Source: Archangium lipolyticum
GTDB taxonomy: Bacteria > Myxococcota > Myxococcia > Myxococcales > Myxococcaceae
Length of the DNA stretch: 64,000 nt
Direction: 5' to 3'
Assembly: GCF_024623785.1 (NCBI RefSeq)
Contig: NZ_JANKBZ010000047.1
Location: forward strand, 1-64,000
Below, in pieces: positions 51,357-62,221 of this stretch (position 1 is the first letter of the stretch; each line of letters begins with the position of its first letter). A program made the translations under genes and the position numbers. A model generated the notes under the pieces. The model was not told the origin of the DNA, ran no database searches, and worked only from the letters and a program-made list of their open reading frames with translations.

Positions 51357-53432
51357 ATGAACTACCCGGCGACGCGGGCCGAGTCGGTGGTGGACACCCT
51401 GCACGGGGTGGCGGTAGCGGACCCGTACCGTTGGCTCGAGGACGAGAAGTCCCCCGAGGTGCAGGCGTGGATGAAGGCCCAGGATGCCTTCACCCGTGAG
51501 CACCTCTCCCGGTTCCCGGGCCGCGAGGCCCTGAGACGGCGCTTCACCGAGCTCTTCTACGTGGAGTCCGTATCCGCTCCCGCGGTGCGAGGTGACCGCT
51601 ACTTCTACGTCCGCACACACAAGGACAAGGAGAAGGCGGTCCTCTACTGGCGCGAGGGAGAGAAGGGAGAAGAGCGCGTCCTGCTCGACCCCAACACCTG
51701 GAGCCCGGACGGCACGGTGTCCCTGGGACTGTGGGCCCCGTCGTGGGATGGTCGGAAGCTGGCCTTCACGCGGAAGCCCAACGCGGCGGACGAGGCCATC
51801 CTCCACGTGCTGGACGTGGACACGGGGAAGTGGAGCGAGGTGGACGTCATCGAGGGGGCCAAGTACGCCTCCCCGAGTTGGACGCCGGACAACCAGGCTT
51901 TCTATTACGAGTGGTTGCCCACGGATCCGTCCATCCCCGTGGCCGAGCGGCCCGGCTACACCGAGCTGCGGCTGCACCGGCTGGGTACGGACCCGAGGAC
52001 GGACGCCGTGGTGCACGAGCGCACCGGGGACCCGAAGACGTTCCTCGGCGGAGGCGTCAGCCGGGACGGCAAGTACCTCTTCGTCTACATCACCCGTGGC
52101 TGGAGCGAGAACGACGTCTGGTGGAAGCGGGTGGGGGAGAAGGACTTCCGCCTGCTGGTGAAGGGGCAGGAGGCGAAGTACTCCGTCGACGTCTGGGAGG
52201 ACACCTTCTACATCCTCACCGATGAGGGAGCGCCCCTGGAGCGCGTCTTCAAGGTGTCCCCCGAGCGGCCCGAGCGCTCGGCCTGGAAGGAGATCGTCCC
52301 CGAGGATCCCTCGGCCGCGCTGCAGGGCGTGAGCATCGTGGGCGGCCATCTGGCGCTGGCGTACCTGAAGGACGCCACCACCCGGGTGAAGCTGGTGACG
52401 CTGGAAGGCCAGCCGGTGCGCGATGTGGAGCTGCCGGGCGTGGGAGCGGCGAGCAACCTCTACGGGCTGGAGGACCGCGACGAGGCCTGGTTCGTCTTCA
52501 GCTCCTTCACGACCCCGCCGCAGGTCTACAAGACGTCCGTGTCCACCGGGCGCGTGGAGACGTGGGCCCGGGTGGACCTGCCCATCCTCCCGGAGCGCTA
52601 CACCGTCGAGCAGGCCTTCTACCGCTCCAAGGACGGCACGCGGGTGCCCCTCTTCCTGGTGCACCGCAAGGACCTGAAGAAGAACGGCGACAACCCGGTG
52701 CTGCTGTCGGGCTACGGCGGCTTCAATGTGAGCATGCTGCCGTCGTTCCGCTCGAGCATCTACCCCTGGCTGGACGCCGGAGGCGTGTACGCGGTGGCCA
52801 ACCTGCGCGGCGGTGGCGAGTACGGAAAGGCCTGGCACGAAGCCGGCCGCCTGCACCTCAAGCAGAACGTCTTCGACGACTTCCACGCGGCCGCCGAGTT
52901 CCTCGTGCGCGAGGGCTATACCCGGCCCGGCAGGCTGGCCATCTCCGGAGGCAGCAACGGCGGCCTGCTGGTAGGGGCCGTGATGACCCAGCGTCCGGAG
53001 CTGTACGGCGCGGTCGTGTGCTCGGTGCCTCTGCTCGACATGGTGCGTTACCACCTGTTCGGCAGCGGGAAGACCTGGATTCCGGAGTATGGCTCGGCGG
53101 AGGACCCGGAGGACTTCCGGGTGCTCCACGCCTACTCGCCCTACCATCACGTGCGGCCGGGCGTGCGCTACCCGGCCCTGCTGATGATGGCCGCGGACCA
53201 CGACGACCGGGTGGACCCCCTGCACGCCCGCAAATTCACGGCCGCCGTGCAGGGCGCGGGTCATGACGCACCCGCTCTGATGCGCGTGGAGGCCAACGCG
53301 GGCCACGGCGGAGCGGATCAGGTGGCCAAGGCCATCGAGTCCAGCGTGGACCTCTACAGCTTCTTGTTCCAGGTGCTTGGCGTCCAGGCGGACGGAATTG
53401 CATCCGCTGCGAGCGCAAATCGGGGCCGCTAA
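51357..53432 (+). CDS. Prolyl oligopeptidase (S9A prolyl endopeptidase)
   Basis: A 691-residue serine peptidase of the POP family, similar in length and wording to the M. xanthus prolyl endopeptidase I recall (start [27 protein letters not shown]). A seven-bladed beta-propeller (about 70-410) gates an alpha/beta-hydrolase domain with catalytic Ser in GGSNGGLL, Asp in ADHDDRVDP and His in NAGHGG. It cleaves after proline in short peptides. ATG 51357 is chosen because GGAG lies 8 nt upstream and it fits the family start; an ATG at 51342 is possible. No signal peptide. Confidence 0.94.
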   Translation: MNYPATRAESVVDTLHGVAVADPYRWLEDEKSPEVQAWMKAQDAFTREHLSRFPGREALRRRFTELFYVESVSAPAVRGDRYFYVRTHKDKEKAVLYWREGEKGEERVLLDPNTWSPDGTVSLGLWAPSWDGRKLAFTRKPNAADEAILHVLDVDTGKWSEVDVIEGAKYASPSWTPDNQAFYYEWLPTDPSIPVAERPGYTELRLHRLGTDPRTDAVVHERTGDPKTFLGGGVSRDGKYLFVYITRGWSENDVWWKRVGEKDFRLLVKGQEAKYSVDVWEDTFYILTDEGAPLERVFKVSPERPERSAWKEIVPEDPSAALQGVSIVGGHLALAYLKDATTRVKLVTLEGQPVRDVELPGVGAASNLYGLEDRDEAWFVFSSFTTPPQVYKTSVSTGRVETWARVDLPILPERYTVEQAFYRSKDGTRVPLFLVHRKDLKKNGDNPVLLSGYGGFNVSMLPSFRSSIYPWLDAGGVYAVANLRGGGEYGKAWHEAGRLHLKQNVFDDFHAAAEFLVREGYTRPGRLAISGGSNGGLLVGAVMTQRPELYGAVVCSVPLLDMVRYHLFGSGKTWIPEYGSAEDPEDFRVLHAYSPYHHVRPGVRYPALLMMAADHDDRVDPLHARKFTAAVQGAGHDAPALMRVEANAGHGGADQVAKAIESSVDLYSFLFQVLGVQADGIASAASANRGR

Positions 53433-53469
53433 AGCACCGGCCGGACACCCGATGGCCCCCAGGTGTTCC

Positions 53470-53497
53470 CTTGCTTGCAGGCCAACATCCCCCATCT
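53470..53497 (+). promoter_or_regulatory. Candidate heat-shock (sigma-32 type) promoter of lon
   Basis: CTTGCTT, 13 nt, then CCCCATCT. The -10 part matches the sigma-32 consensus CCCCATNT exactly, and the -35 part matches CTTGAAA in 4 of 7. It lies 134 nt before the lon start. Confidence 0.45.
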
Positions 53498-53630
53498 TTC
53501 ACGCGGGGAACGGCGGCCGGAGGGGCCGTGTTATAGAGACCGTCTTCACCCGTACGCACTCTGGGAGTGCGAGCGGGCAACATTCCAGGGGCTTGCAACC
53601 ACGGGTGGCAAGCAGGCAGGTGGCGAATAC

Positions 53631-56081
<2,451 letters not shown>

Positions 56082-56112
56082 GGGTTCCAGGTTGAACGGG
56101 TGAAGTGAATCG

Positions 56113-56147
56113 CGGGCCCCGGGGACTCCCCTGGGGCCCGTTTTTTT
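56113..56147 (+). terminator. Intrinsic terminator after lon
   Basis: CGGGCCCCGGGG pairs with CCCC and GGGGCCCG (one bulged T), loop ACT, followed by T7. It lies 31 nt after the lon stop. It is the strongest terminator in the window. Confidence 0.9.
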
Positions 56148-56155
56148 CGCGGTAG

Positions 56156-56190
56156 ACCCTCACCCCGACCCTCTCCCAGAGGGAGAGGGA
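56156..56190. repeat. Dispersed palindromic repeat, copy 4
   Basis: ACCCTCACCCCGACC followed by CTCTCCCAGAGGGAGAG, just after the lon terminator. It is inverted with respect to copy 5. Confidence 0.8.
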
Positions 56191-56214
56191 CTCATCAGGT
56201 TCGTCACCGTGTAT

Positions 56215-56251
56215 GTCCCCTCTCCCTTTGGGAGAGGGCTAGGGTGAGGGT
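56215..56251. repeat. Dispersed palindromic repeat, copy 5
   Basis: CTCTCCCTTTGGGAGAG followed by GGCTAGGGTGAGGGT. It pairs with copy 4 in the second inverted pair. Confidence 0.8.
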
Positions 56252-56308
56252 GTTCCCTTGCTCGGTGGTCGCATGCTCCCTCTCTGACGCGATACAACCC
56301 ACCCCCCG

Positions 56309-58003
56309 GTGGCTCCTCCCTCGCGCTCCTCACGACTCGCCTTGATGCTCGCCCTGGTCCTCGTGGCCGGAGGTTGTGGTCGCTGTGGCTTCCAGCCCGA
56401 CCCTGGCGTCAAGGTCGTCGTCCCCGCGATGCCCACCACCCTCGACTGGAGCTACTCCGACCCCACCAGTTGGGCCAACTACCCCGTCATGCTCGCCAGC
56501 CAGCGCGGGCTCACCACCCTCGCGCCCGACCACTCCGTCCAGCCCGGTCTCGCCGAGCGCTGGGAGCGCTCCCGCACCGCCCACGGCCACGAGGTCTACA
56601 CCTTCCACCTCCGGCGGGACGTGCGTTGGTCCGATGGTGTCACCCCCCTCTCCGCCCAGGACTTCGTCCTCGGCTGGCACCGCGCCCTCCAGGGCCGCGA
56701 GCGCGGGGAGCTGGCCGACCTCCTCGGCGCCGAGGAGGTGCTCTCCCTTCAGGACCAGGGTGCCCCCGCCGAGCGCCTCCAGGCCGCCCTCGCCCGCGTG
56801 GGCATCGAGGCGATCGATCCGCATACCCTGCGCGTCACCCTGGCTCGCCCCCGCAGCTACTTCCTCGCGCGGCTCGCCAACGTCTACCTGTTCTTCCCCG
56901 TGCCCTCCGCGGCCCTTGCCGGCAGGTCCGAGGAAGCGGTGCGCGACTACTTCGACCGGCCGCGCGAGGGCCACCCCCTGGCGCTCGGCCCCTACCGCGT
57001 CGAGAGCTGGGACCGCGCCGGCGAGCGCGTGAGGCTCGTCCACAACCCGCACTCCATCTTCCAGCCGCCGCTCGGCCCCGGTGAGCGCCCCGCGCCCGTG
57101 CTCACCCTCCTGAAGTCTGAGATCGGCCCCGCCCTCTACGAGCGCGGCCGGGTGGACTTCGTCTTCGTGGACAGCGCCGTGGCCCTCCAGGGCCGCCACC
57201 CGGAGGACCTCCAGCACGAGCCGCTCCTCTCCACCTACTTCCTCGTCTTCAACACCGAGCGCCCACCGCTCGATCGGCCCGAGGTGCGCCGGGCCATCTC
57301 CCGGGCCATCGATCGCGAGGCCCTCATGAAGGGCCTGCTGCCCGCGGCGCGTCCCAGCCACGTCCTCCTCCCGCCCGAGCTGCCCGGCGCCGCCACCCCC
57401 CAGGAAGCCGCGCGCCTGCCCCACTTCGAGCCCGAGCGGGCCCGAGCGGAGCTCTCCGGGGTGCCGGGAGTGGACCGGCCGCTGCGCCTCGTCTTCCGGG
57501 CGGGGGACTCCTTCGTGCCCGAGGCCGCCATCGCCGAGCGCCTGGCCGCGCAGCTCGCCGCCGTGGGCCTCCAGGTGACGCTGGACTCGCGCTCGGACTT
57601 CTCCGCCGAGGTGGCCCGCCGCACTCCCGAGGGCCCCCGGGCCTACGACCTCTACCTGCGCCGGCTGGGCGCGGACTACGCGCACCCCAACACCTTCTTC
57701 ACCCTCTTCGAGCGCACCGGACTGCACCAGTCGGGCTGGGAGACGCAGCGGGGCGGCGAGCCCATGAGCCGCTTCGAGGCGCTCCTGGACGAGGCCGACG
57801 CCGAGCCGGACGAGGCCCGCGCGCGTGCCCTCTACGGACAGGCCCAGGCGGTGCTCCTCGACGAGATGGCCGTCATCGCGCCCCTGTACCACCCGGACCG
57901 CTACTTCCGGACCCGGGCCTCCCTGCGCGGCGTGGACGTGGACCCCTTCAACTTCCTCTCCCTGCGCGAGCTGCGCCTGGGGACCCCGGCGGAGGTGCGC
58001 TGA
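56309..58003 (+). CDS. Peptide/oligopeptide ABC transporter substrate-binding lipoprotein
   Basis: A 564-residue family 5 solute-binding protein. Lipobox VAGGC (Cys about 23), then the cluster C domain with WSYSDPTSWANYPVM near the start, FHLRRDVRWSDGVTPLSAQDFV, and ISRAIDREALMKGLLP. Members deliver peptides, nickel or other solutes to a permease pair. Two permease genes follow directly. Substrate unknown. GTG start; the lipobox supports it. Confidence 0.88.
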   Translation: MAPPSRSSRLALMLALVLVAGGCGRCGFQPDPGVKVVVPAMPTTLDWSYSDPTSWANYPVMLASQRGLTTLAPDHSVQPGLAERWERSRTAHGHEVYTFHLRRDVRWSDGVTPLSAQDFVLGWHRALQGRERGELADLLGAEEVLSLQDQGAPAERLQAALARVGIEAIDPHTLRVTLARPRSYFLARLANVYLFFPVPSAALAGRSEEAVRDYFDRPREGHPLALGPYRVESWDRAGERVRLVHNPHSIFQPPLGPGERPAPVLTLLKSEIGPALYERGRVDFVFVDSAVALQGRHPEDLQHEPLLSTYFLVFNTERPPLDRPEVRRAISRAIDREALMKGLLPAARPSHVLLPPELPGAATPQEAARLPHFEPERARAELSGVPGVDRPLRLVFRAGDSFVPEAAIAERLAAQLAAVGLQVTLDSRSDFSAEVARRTPEGPRAYDLYLRRLGADYAHPNTFFTLFERTGLHQSGWETQRGGEPMSRFEALLDEADAEPDEARARALYGQAQAVLLDEMAVIAPLYHPDRYFRTRASLRGVDVDPFNFLSLRELRLGTPAEVR

Positions 58004-58006
58004 CCC

Positions 58007-58891
58007 ATGTCTCCCGCGCTCGTCCGCCTCGGCCGGCAGCTGGTGCTCGTGCCCCTCGTCGCGCTCGCGTCCTACTTCCTCATGGCCGCGCTGCCGCTCA
58101 CCACCGATGACGACGCCAAGCGCCAGGTGGCTCCGGAGGTGCTCGCGTCCTACCGGAGGGACCTCGGCCTGGGGCAGCCGCTCGGCTTCCTCCGCCCGTG
58201 GGTGAAGCTCTTCCGCGGCGAGCGCCTGGGCACCAGCGCCCAGGGCGTCACCGGCGACGAGCTGCTGTGGAAGCTCTCCGGCAGCGTGGGCGTGGGATTG
58301 GTGGCCCTGGTGCTCGCGCTCGGGTGGGCCCTGGCCTTCGCGCTGCTGCGGGCGCGGTGGAGACGGGGCCGGCTCGCCGTGCTCGGGGACGCGCTGCCGG
58401 CCGTGGCCTTCGGGACGCCCGTCTTCATCCCCGCGCTGCTGCTCGCGCCCGCGGTGGTGGAGCGCGGGCACCTGCTGCCCGAGCTGTCCGCCGCGCTCGT
58501 CATCTCCGTCTGGCCCGGCATCTTCCTCGGCACGCTGGTGGCGGACGCGCTGGACACGGAGCTGTCCCGGGACTACGTGCGCACCGCGCTCGGCAAGGGC
58601 CTGTCCCCGCACTCCGTGCTGTGGCGCCACGTGCTGCCCAACGTGCTGCCCGCGCTGCTGGACGCCGTGGGGCCCGTGGCCACCGCGCTCCTCGCCGGCT
58701 CCTTCGCCGCCGAGCGCGTCTTCGGCCTGCCGTACTTCGGCCAGCTCTACGTCCTCGCCGTGCTGCAGAAGCAGGTGGCCGTCGTCGTGGTGGCCACCAC
58801 CGTCTTCGCCTCGCTGCTCGTCGCCGTCGGGCTGGGGGTGGAGCTCGTGCGCCTCTGGGTGGATCCGAGGGCCCGGGAGGCCCGGACATGA
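58007..58891 (+). CDS. ABC transporter permease, OppB/DppB-like
   Basis: A 294-residue inner-membrane permease with six predicted helices and the binding-protein-dependent transport loop near TALGKGLSPHSVLWRHVLPN (EAA-like). It starts 3 nt after the binding-protein gene and overlaps the next permease (ATGA). An extra N-terminal cytosolic/periplasmic stretch is normal for OppB-type subunits. Confidence 0.86.
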   Translation: MSPALVRLGRQLVLVPLVALASYFLMAALPLTTDDDAKRQVAPEVLASYRRDLGLGQPLGFLRPWVKLFRGERLGTSAQGVTGDELLWKLSGSVGVGLVALVLALGWALAFALLRARWRRGRLAVLGDALPAVAFGTPVFIPALLLAPAVVERGHLLPELSAALVISVWPGIFLGTLVADALDTELSRDYVRTALGKGLSPHSVLWRHVLPNVLPALLDAVGPVATALLAGSFAAERVFGLPYFGQLYVLAVLQKQVAVVVVATTVFASLLVAVGLGVELVRLWVDPRAREART

Positions 58892-59703
58892 GCACGCGCC
58901 GCGTCCCCACGCGGGCCTGGGTGGGCCTCGTGCTGCTCGTGGGCCTGGGCCTGGCGAGCTGGCTCGCCGCCCGCGTCTTCCCCGAGGCGCTCGCCTCGAC
59001 CTGCCCGTTGGGCACGGACCCCACCCACCCGGACCGTACGGTGTGCGAGCTGGCCTTCGGGGGCCTGTGGGTCTCCCTGGCCGTGGGCCTGATGGCCGGG
59101 GCCCTGTCCACCGCGCTGGGGCTCGGCGTGGCCATGGGCGCCCGGGCGGCGGGCGGCGCGGTGGAGCACCAGGTGCTGCGCGCGGTGGACGCCGTCTTCG
59201 CGCTGCCGGACGTGCTGGTGGTGATGGTGCTCCAACTTGCGGGCCAGTCGATGCTGGACGCGGGCCACGCGGGCGGACTGGGCCCCTTCGGGCTGATGGT
59301 GGTGTCCCTGGCCCTGGTGGGCTGGGCGGGTCCGGCGCGCATGTTCCGCAACCGCCTGGCCACGCTGGAGGGCCAGGAGTTCATCGCCGCCTCGCGGGCC
59401 CTCGGCGCCGGGCGCTGGCACCTGCTGCGCGTCCACCTCTGGCCCGCGCTGCGCCCCTTCGTGCTCGCCGTCTTCCTCAGCCGCCTGCCGACCGCCATCC
59501 TCGCCGAGTCCACCGTCAGCTTCTTCGGCATCGCCCGCATGGAGCCGATGTCGCTCGGCCGCTACCTGGGCACCAGCTACGCGGCCCTCATCTACGAGGG
59601 CGGCGCGCGCGTGGTGCTTCCCGCCTGGGGGTTGCTGGTGCTGCTCGTGCTTGGTGCCTCGCTGGCCTCCCAGGCACTCGGGGCTGGGACGCGCCGCGCC
59701 TGA
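58888..59703 (+). CDS. ABC transporter permease, OppC/DppC-like
   Basis: A 271-residue permease with an N-terminal helix, a periplasmic loop (with CPLGTDPTHPDRTVC) and five further helices. The EAA loop (AASRALGAGRWHLLRVHLWP) contacts an ATPase. ATG 58888 overlaps the previous stop; a longer in-frame reading back to 58198 is the shadow of the first permease. No OppD/OppF ATPase follows, so the ATPase must be encoded elsewhere. Confidence 0.86.
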   Translation: MSTRRVPTRAWVGLVLLVGLGLASWLAARVFPEALASTCPLGTDPTHPDRTVCELAFGGLWVSLAVGLMAGALSTALGLGVAMGARAAGGAVEHQVLRAVDAVFALPDVLVVMVLQLAGQSMLDAGHAGGLGPFGLMVVSLALVGWAGPARMFRNRLATLEGQEFIAASRALGAGRWHLLRVHLWPALRPFVLAVFLSRLPTAILAESTVSFFGIARMEPMSLGRYLGTSYAALIYEGGARVVLPAWGLLVLLVLGASLASQALGAGTRRA

Positions 59704-59801
59704 GGGGAGCGGCGGTTCGCCCCCGGGGACGTTGTGAGTGTGGAATTCCGAGCATGCGTGTGGCCGTTCCCACCACACAACCCCCTCTCCCCGGAGCCAC
59801 C

Positions 59802-60257
59802 ATGTCCATCGTCAACGAGGAGCTCCCCATTGCCACCGGCCACAGCCGCTCCAGGACCCAGGCCGACGACAATCTGAAGCTGGAGCCGGTGAAGGGCTCG
59901 GTGCTCATCGTCGAGGACGACCCCGCCCACCGCGAGCTGCTGGTGGAACTGTTGACGCAGTGGGGCTACGCGCCGTTGCCCGTGGGCAGCGCGGAGGAGG
60001 CCGAGTTCGCCGTGCGCAACAAGCGCATGGACGCGGCCATCGTCGATGTCTTCCTCCCGGGCCGCAGCGGCACCAACCTGATGACGCGCCTGCGCGAGAA
60101 GTTCCCCCAGTCCGTGCTCATCGGCGTGAGCGCCATGAGCGATGCGGCCATGGCCCGCAAGTGCAAGGGGCTGGGCGCGGATCTGTTCATCGGCAAGCCG
60201 CTCGCGCCGGAGAAGCTCGCCCAGGCGCTGCAGTCCCGTCACAACAGCTGGCATTGA
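59802..60257 (+). CDS. Single-domain response regulator
   Basis: A 151-residue protein: a short N-terminal tail (1-30) then a receiver domain. The acidic pocket is VEDD, the phospho-acceptor Asp lies in AAIVDVFLPG, and the switch residues are Ser (GVSAMS) and Lys (GKPL). No output domain, so it acts through protein contacts. The ATG follows CCGGAG 5 nt upstream. No kinase gene is adjacent. Confidence 0.85.
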   Translation: MSIVNEELPIATGHSRSRTQADDNLKLEPVKGSVLIVEDDPAHRELLVELLTQWGYAPLPVGSAEEAEFAVRNKRMDAAIVDVFLPGRSGTNLMTRLREKFPQSVLIGVSAMSDAAMARKCKGLGADLFIGKPLAPEKLAQALQSRHNSWH

Positions 60258-60315
60258 TCCGCGGGCCGGGTTCGAATGGGTTGCGCGGAGGGGGCGAAGG
60301 TCGGACACTTCCCCT

Positions 60316-60861
60316 GTGCAGACACTCGCTCCCGGCTTCCTCATCGCCATGCCCCAGTTGGGGGATTCGACCTTCAAGCGCTCGGTCATCCTCATGCTCG
60401 AGCACAACGAATCGGGTTCCATGGGGCTGGTCATCAACCGGGGCGCCTCGCTGACGCTGGGTGAGCTGGCGAAGAATCAGTCCCTGGGCATCGCCCCGGA
60501 ACGGGTCAACCAGCTCGTCTTCGTGGGCGGCCCCGTGGAGCCCCACCGGGGCTTCGTCCTCCACGACGACGAGCGTGTGACGGAGAAGCACGAGGTGGTG
60601 CCCGGCCTCTTCCTCAGCCTCACCCTGGACACGCTGGGCCCCCTCCTGAAGGATCCATCGCCCCACCTGCGCTTCTGCCTGGGCTACGCCGGCTGGGGCG
60701 CCGGGCAGTTGGAGAGCGAGCTCGCTTCCGGCTCCTGGCTCTACGCCGAGGCGTCCGCACGTCCCGTGCTCGAAGGGGACCCGGGTCTGATATGGGACAG
60801 CACCCTGAAGAGCATGGGGGTGGATCCCGCCATGCTCGTGAAGGGGAAGGGACTGAACTGA
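60316..60861 (+). CDS. yqgE: YqgE/AlgH family protein
   Basis: A 181-residue protein with the family signature QTLAPGFLIAMPQLGDSTF at the N-terminus, then HNESGSMGLVINR, VFVGGPVEPHRGFVLH and the C-terminal FCLGYAGWGAGQLESEL. A widespread protein of uncertain function, once linked to alginate regulation. The GTG 60316 start removes a spurious upstream frame. It overlaps bolA by 1 nt. Confidence 0.85.
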   Translation: MQTLAPGFLIAMPQLGDSTFKRSVILMLEHNESGSMGLVINRGASLTLGELAKNQSLGIAPERVNQLVFVGGPVEPHRGFVLHDDERVTEKHEVVPGLFLSLTLDTLGPLLKDPSPHLRFCLGYAGWGAGQLESELASGSWLYAEASARPVLEGDPGLIWDSTLKSMGVDPAMLVKGKGLN

Positions 60862-61118
60862 TGCTCGATCCGAATGCCATCCGCCAGAGGATTCTCGGCG
60901 CGCTGCCCGGCTCGGAGGTGGACGTGCGCGACACCACCGGGACGGGAGACCACTTCGAGGCGCGCGTGGTGAGCCCCGCCTTCGGGGGGAAGTCCATGGT
61001 GGAACAGCACCAACTGGTGTACGCGCCCCTGCAGGACTGGCTGAAGTCCGGCGAGCTGCACGCGCTCGCGCTCAAGACCTATTCGCCCGAGCAGTGGAAG
61101 AAGCTCGGCAACCGCTGA
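60861..61118 (+). CDS. bolA: BolA family protein
   Basis: An 85-residue BolA/IbaG-type protein: ALPGSEVDVRDTTGTGDHFEARVVSPAFGGKSMVEQHQLVY, with conserved His residues (DHFE, EQHQ). BolA proteins pair with monothiol glutaredoxins to bind and hand over [2Fe-2S] clusters. The CGFS glutaredoxin gene follows 15 nt later, so the pair is explicit. ATG 60861 overlaps the yqgE stop. Confidence 0.9.
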   Translation: MLDPNAIRQRILGALPGSEVDVRDTTGTGDHFEARVVSPAFGGKSMVEQHQLVYAPLQDWLKSGELHALALKTYSPEQWKKLGNR

Positions 61119-61133
61119 CGAGGAATCCGAACC

Positions 61134-61454
61134 ATGACTCCGGAATTGAAGGCTCGTTTCGACGAGGAGATCCGCAACCACAAGATCGTCCTCTTCATGA
61201 AGGGCAACGCGCTGTTCCCGCAGTGCGGCTTCTCCGCGCGGGCGCTGCACATCCTGCGGCAGCACGGGGAGGTGCACACGGTGGATGTGCTGGCCGATCC
61301 CGAGATTCGCCAGGGCATCAAGGAGTACTCCAACTGGCCCACGATTCCCCAGGTGTTCATCAACGGGAAGTTCGTCGGGGGCTCGGACATCCTCATGGAG
61401 CTGGAGGAGCGTGGCGAGCTGGCCGACCTGCTCTCCGGCAAGGCCCCGGCCTGA
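61134..61454 (+). CDS. grxD: Monothiol glutaredoxin (Grx4/GrxD type)
   Basis: A 106-residue monothiol glutaredoxin with the CGFS active site (PQCGFSARA), and glutathione-binding features WPTIPQVF and GGSDIL. It binds a bridged [2Fe-2S] cluster with glutathione and works with BolA in iron-sulfur trafficking. It lies directly after bolA. Confidence 0.94.
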   Translation: MTPELKARFDEEIRNHKIVLFMKGNALFPQCGFSARALHILRQHGEVHTVDVLADPEIRQGIKEYSNWPTIPQVFINGKFVGGSDILMELEERGELADLLSGKAPA

Positions 61455-61465
61455 CCGTGTACGCC

Positions 61466-61501
61466 CCCTCTCCCTCTGGGAGAGGGCTGGGGTGAGGGTC
61501 T
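61466..61501. repeat. Dispersed palindromic repeat, copy 6
   Basis: CTCTCCCTCTGGGAGAG followed by GGCTGGGGTGAGGGT, between grxD and the sulfite-oxidase-type gene. It stands alone. Confidence 0.8.
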
Positions 61502-61522
61502 GCCGACCCCGAGGAGCGCCAC

Positions 61523-62221
61523 ATGTCCACCCGGGACGAGAAGCTCCAGCGCATCGTGGAAGCGCGCCTGAAACTCCGGGAGCGCTTCCTGGAGAGGATG
61601 GCGCGCACGCCAGGCGTGAGTGACGAGCGCCCCCAGGGCAGCGGTCCGCCGAACCGGCACGGCATGCCGAAGCTGCCGCCGGATCAGACCGAGACACGCA
61701 AGTGGCCGGTGCTGGACCTGGGTGTGCCGTTCGATCAGCCCTCGCTGGACGAGTGGGAGCTGCGCATCGACGGCGCGGTGGAGCAGCCCCTGACCCTGAG
61801 CTGGACGGACTTCCGGTCTCTGCCCCAGGCCGAGGATACCAGTGACTTCCACTGCGTCACGGGCTGGAGCCTGATGGACGTGCAGTGGAGGGGGGTGCAG
61901 TTCGCGACGCTCGCGGCGCTCGCCCGCCCGCTGCCCGGGGCGGCGTTCATCCTCGCGCACGCCTACGACGGCTACACCACCAACCTGCCGCTCGAGGAAG
62001 CCCTCAAAGACGACGTGCTGCTGGTGCACACGTACAATGGCAAGCCGCTGCCGCGCGAGCACGGTGGCCCGGTGCGGATGATCACGCCCCAGCTCTATGC
62101 CTGGAAGGGGGCGAAGTGGATCCGCCGCATCGAGTTCCTCCGGCAGGACCAGCCAGGCTTCTGGGAACAACGTGGCTACAGCAACACCGCGCATCCCTGG
62201 AGAGATGACCGCTACTCCTGA
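61523..62221 (+). CDS. Sulfite-oxidase-type molybdopterin protein
   Basis: A 232-residue protein with the molybdopterin-binding core of the sulfite oxidase/YedY family: SWTDFRSLPQ, then the Mo-coordinating Cys in DFHCVTGWS (about 113) and PREHGGPVRMI. No Tat signal is visible (N-terminus MSTRDEKLQR), so it may be cytoplasmic. There is no heme or dimerisation domain. Substrate unknown. Its stop overlaps the DUF2914 gene by 17 nt. Confidence 0.82.
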   Translation: MSTRDEKLQRIVEARLKLRERFLERMARTPGVSDERPQGSGPPNRHGMPKLPPDQTETRKWPVLDLGVPFDQPSLDEWELRIDGAVEQPLTLSWTDFRSLPQAEDTSDFHCVTGWSLMDVQWRGVQFATLAALARPLPGAAFILAHAYDGYTTNLPLEEALKDDVLLVHTYNGKPLPREHGGPVRMITPQLYAWKGAKWIRRIEFLRQDQPGFWEQRGYSNTAHPWRDDRYS

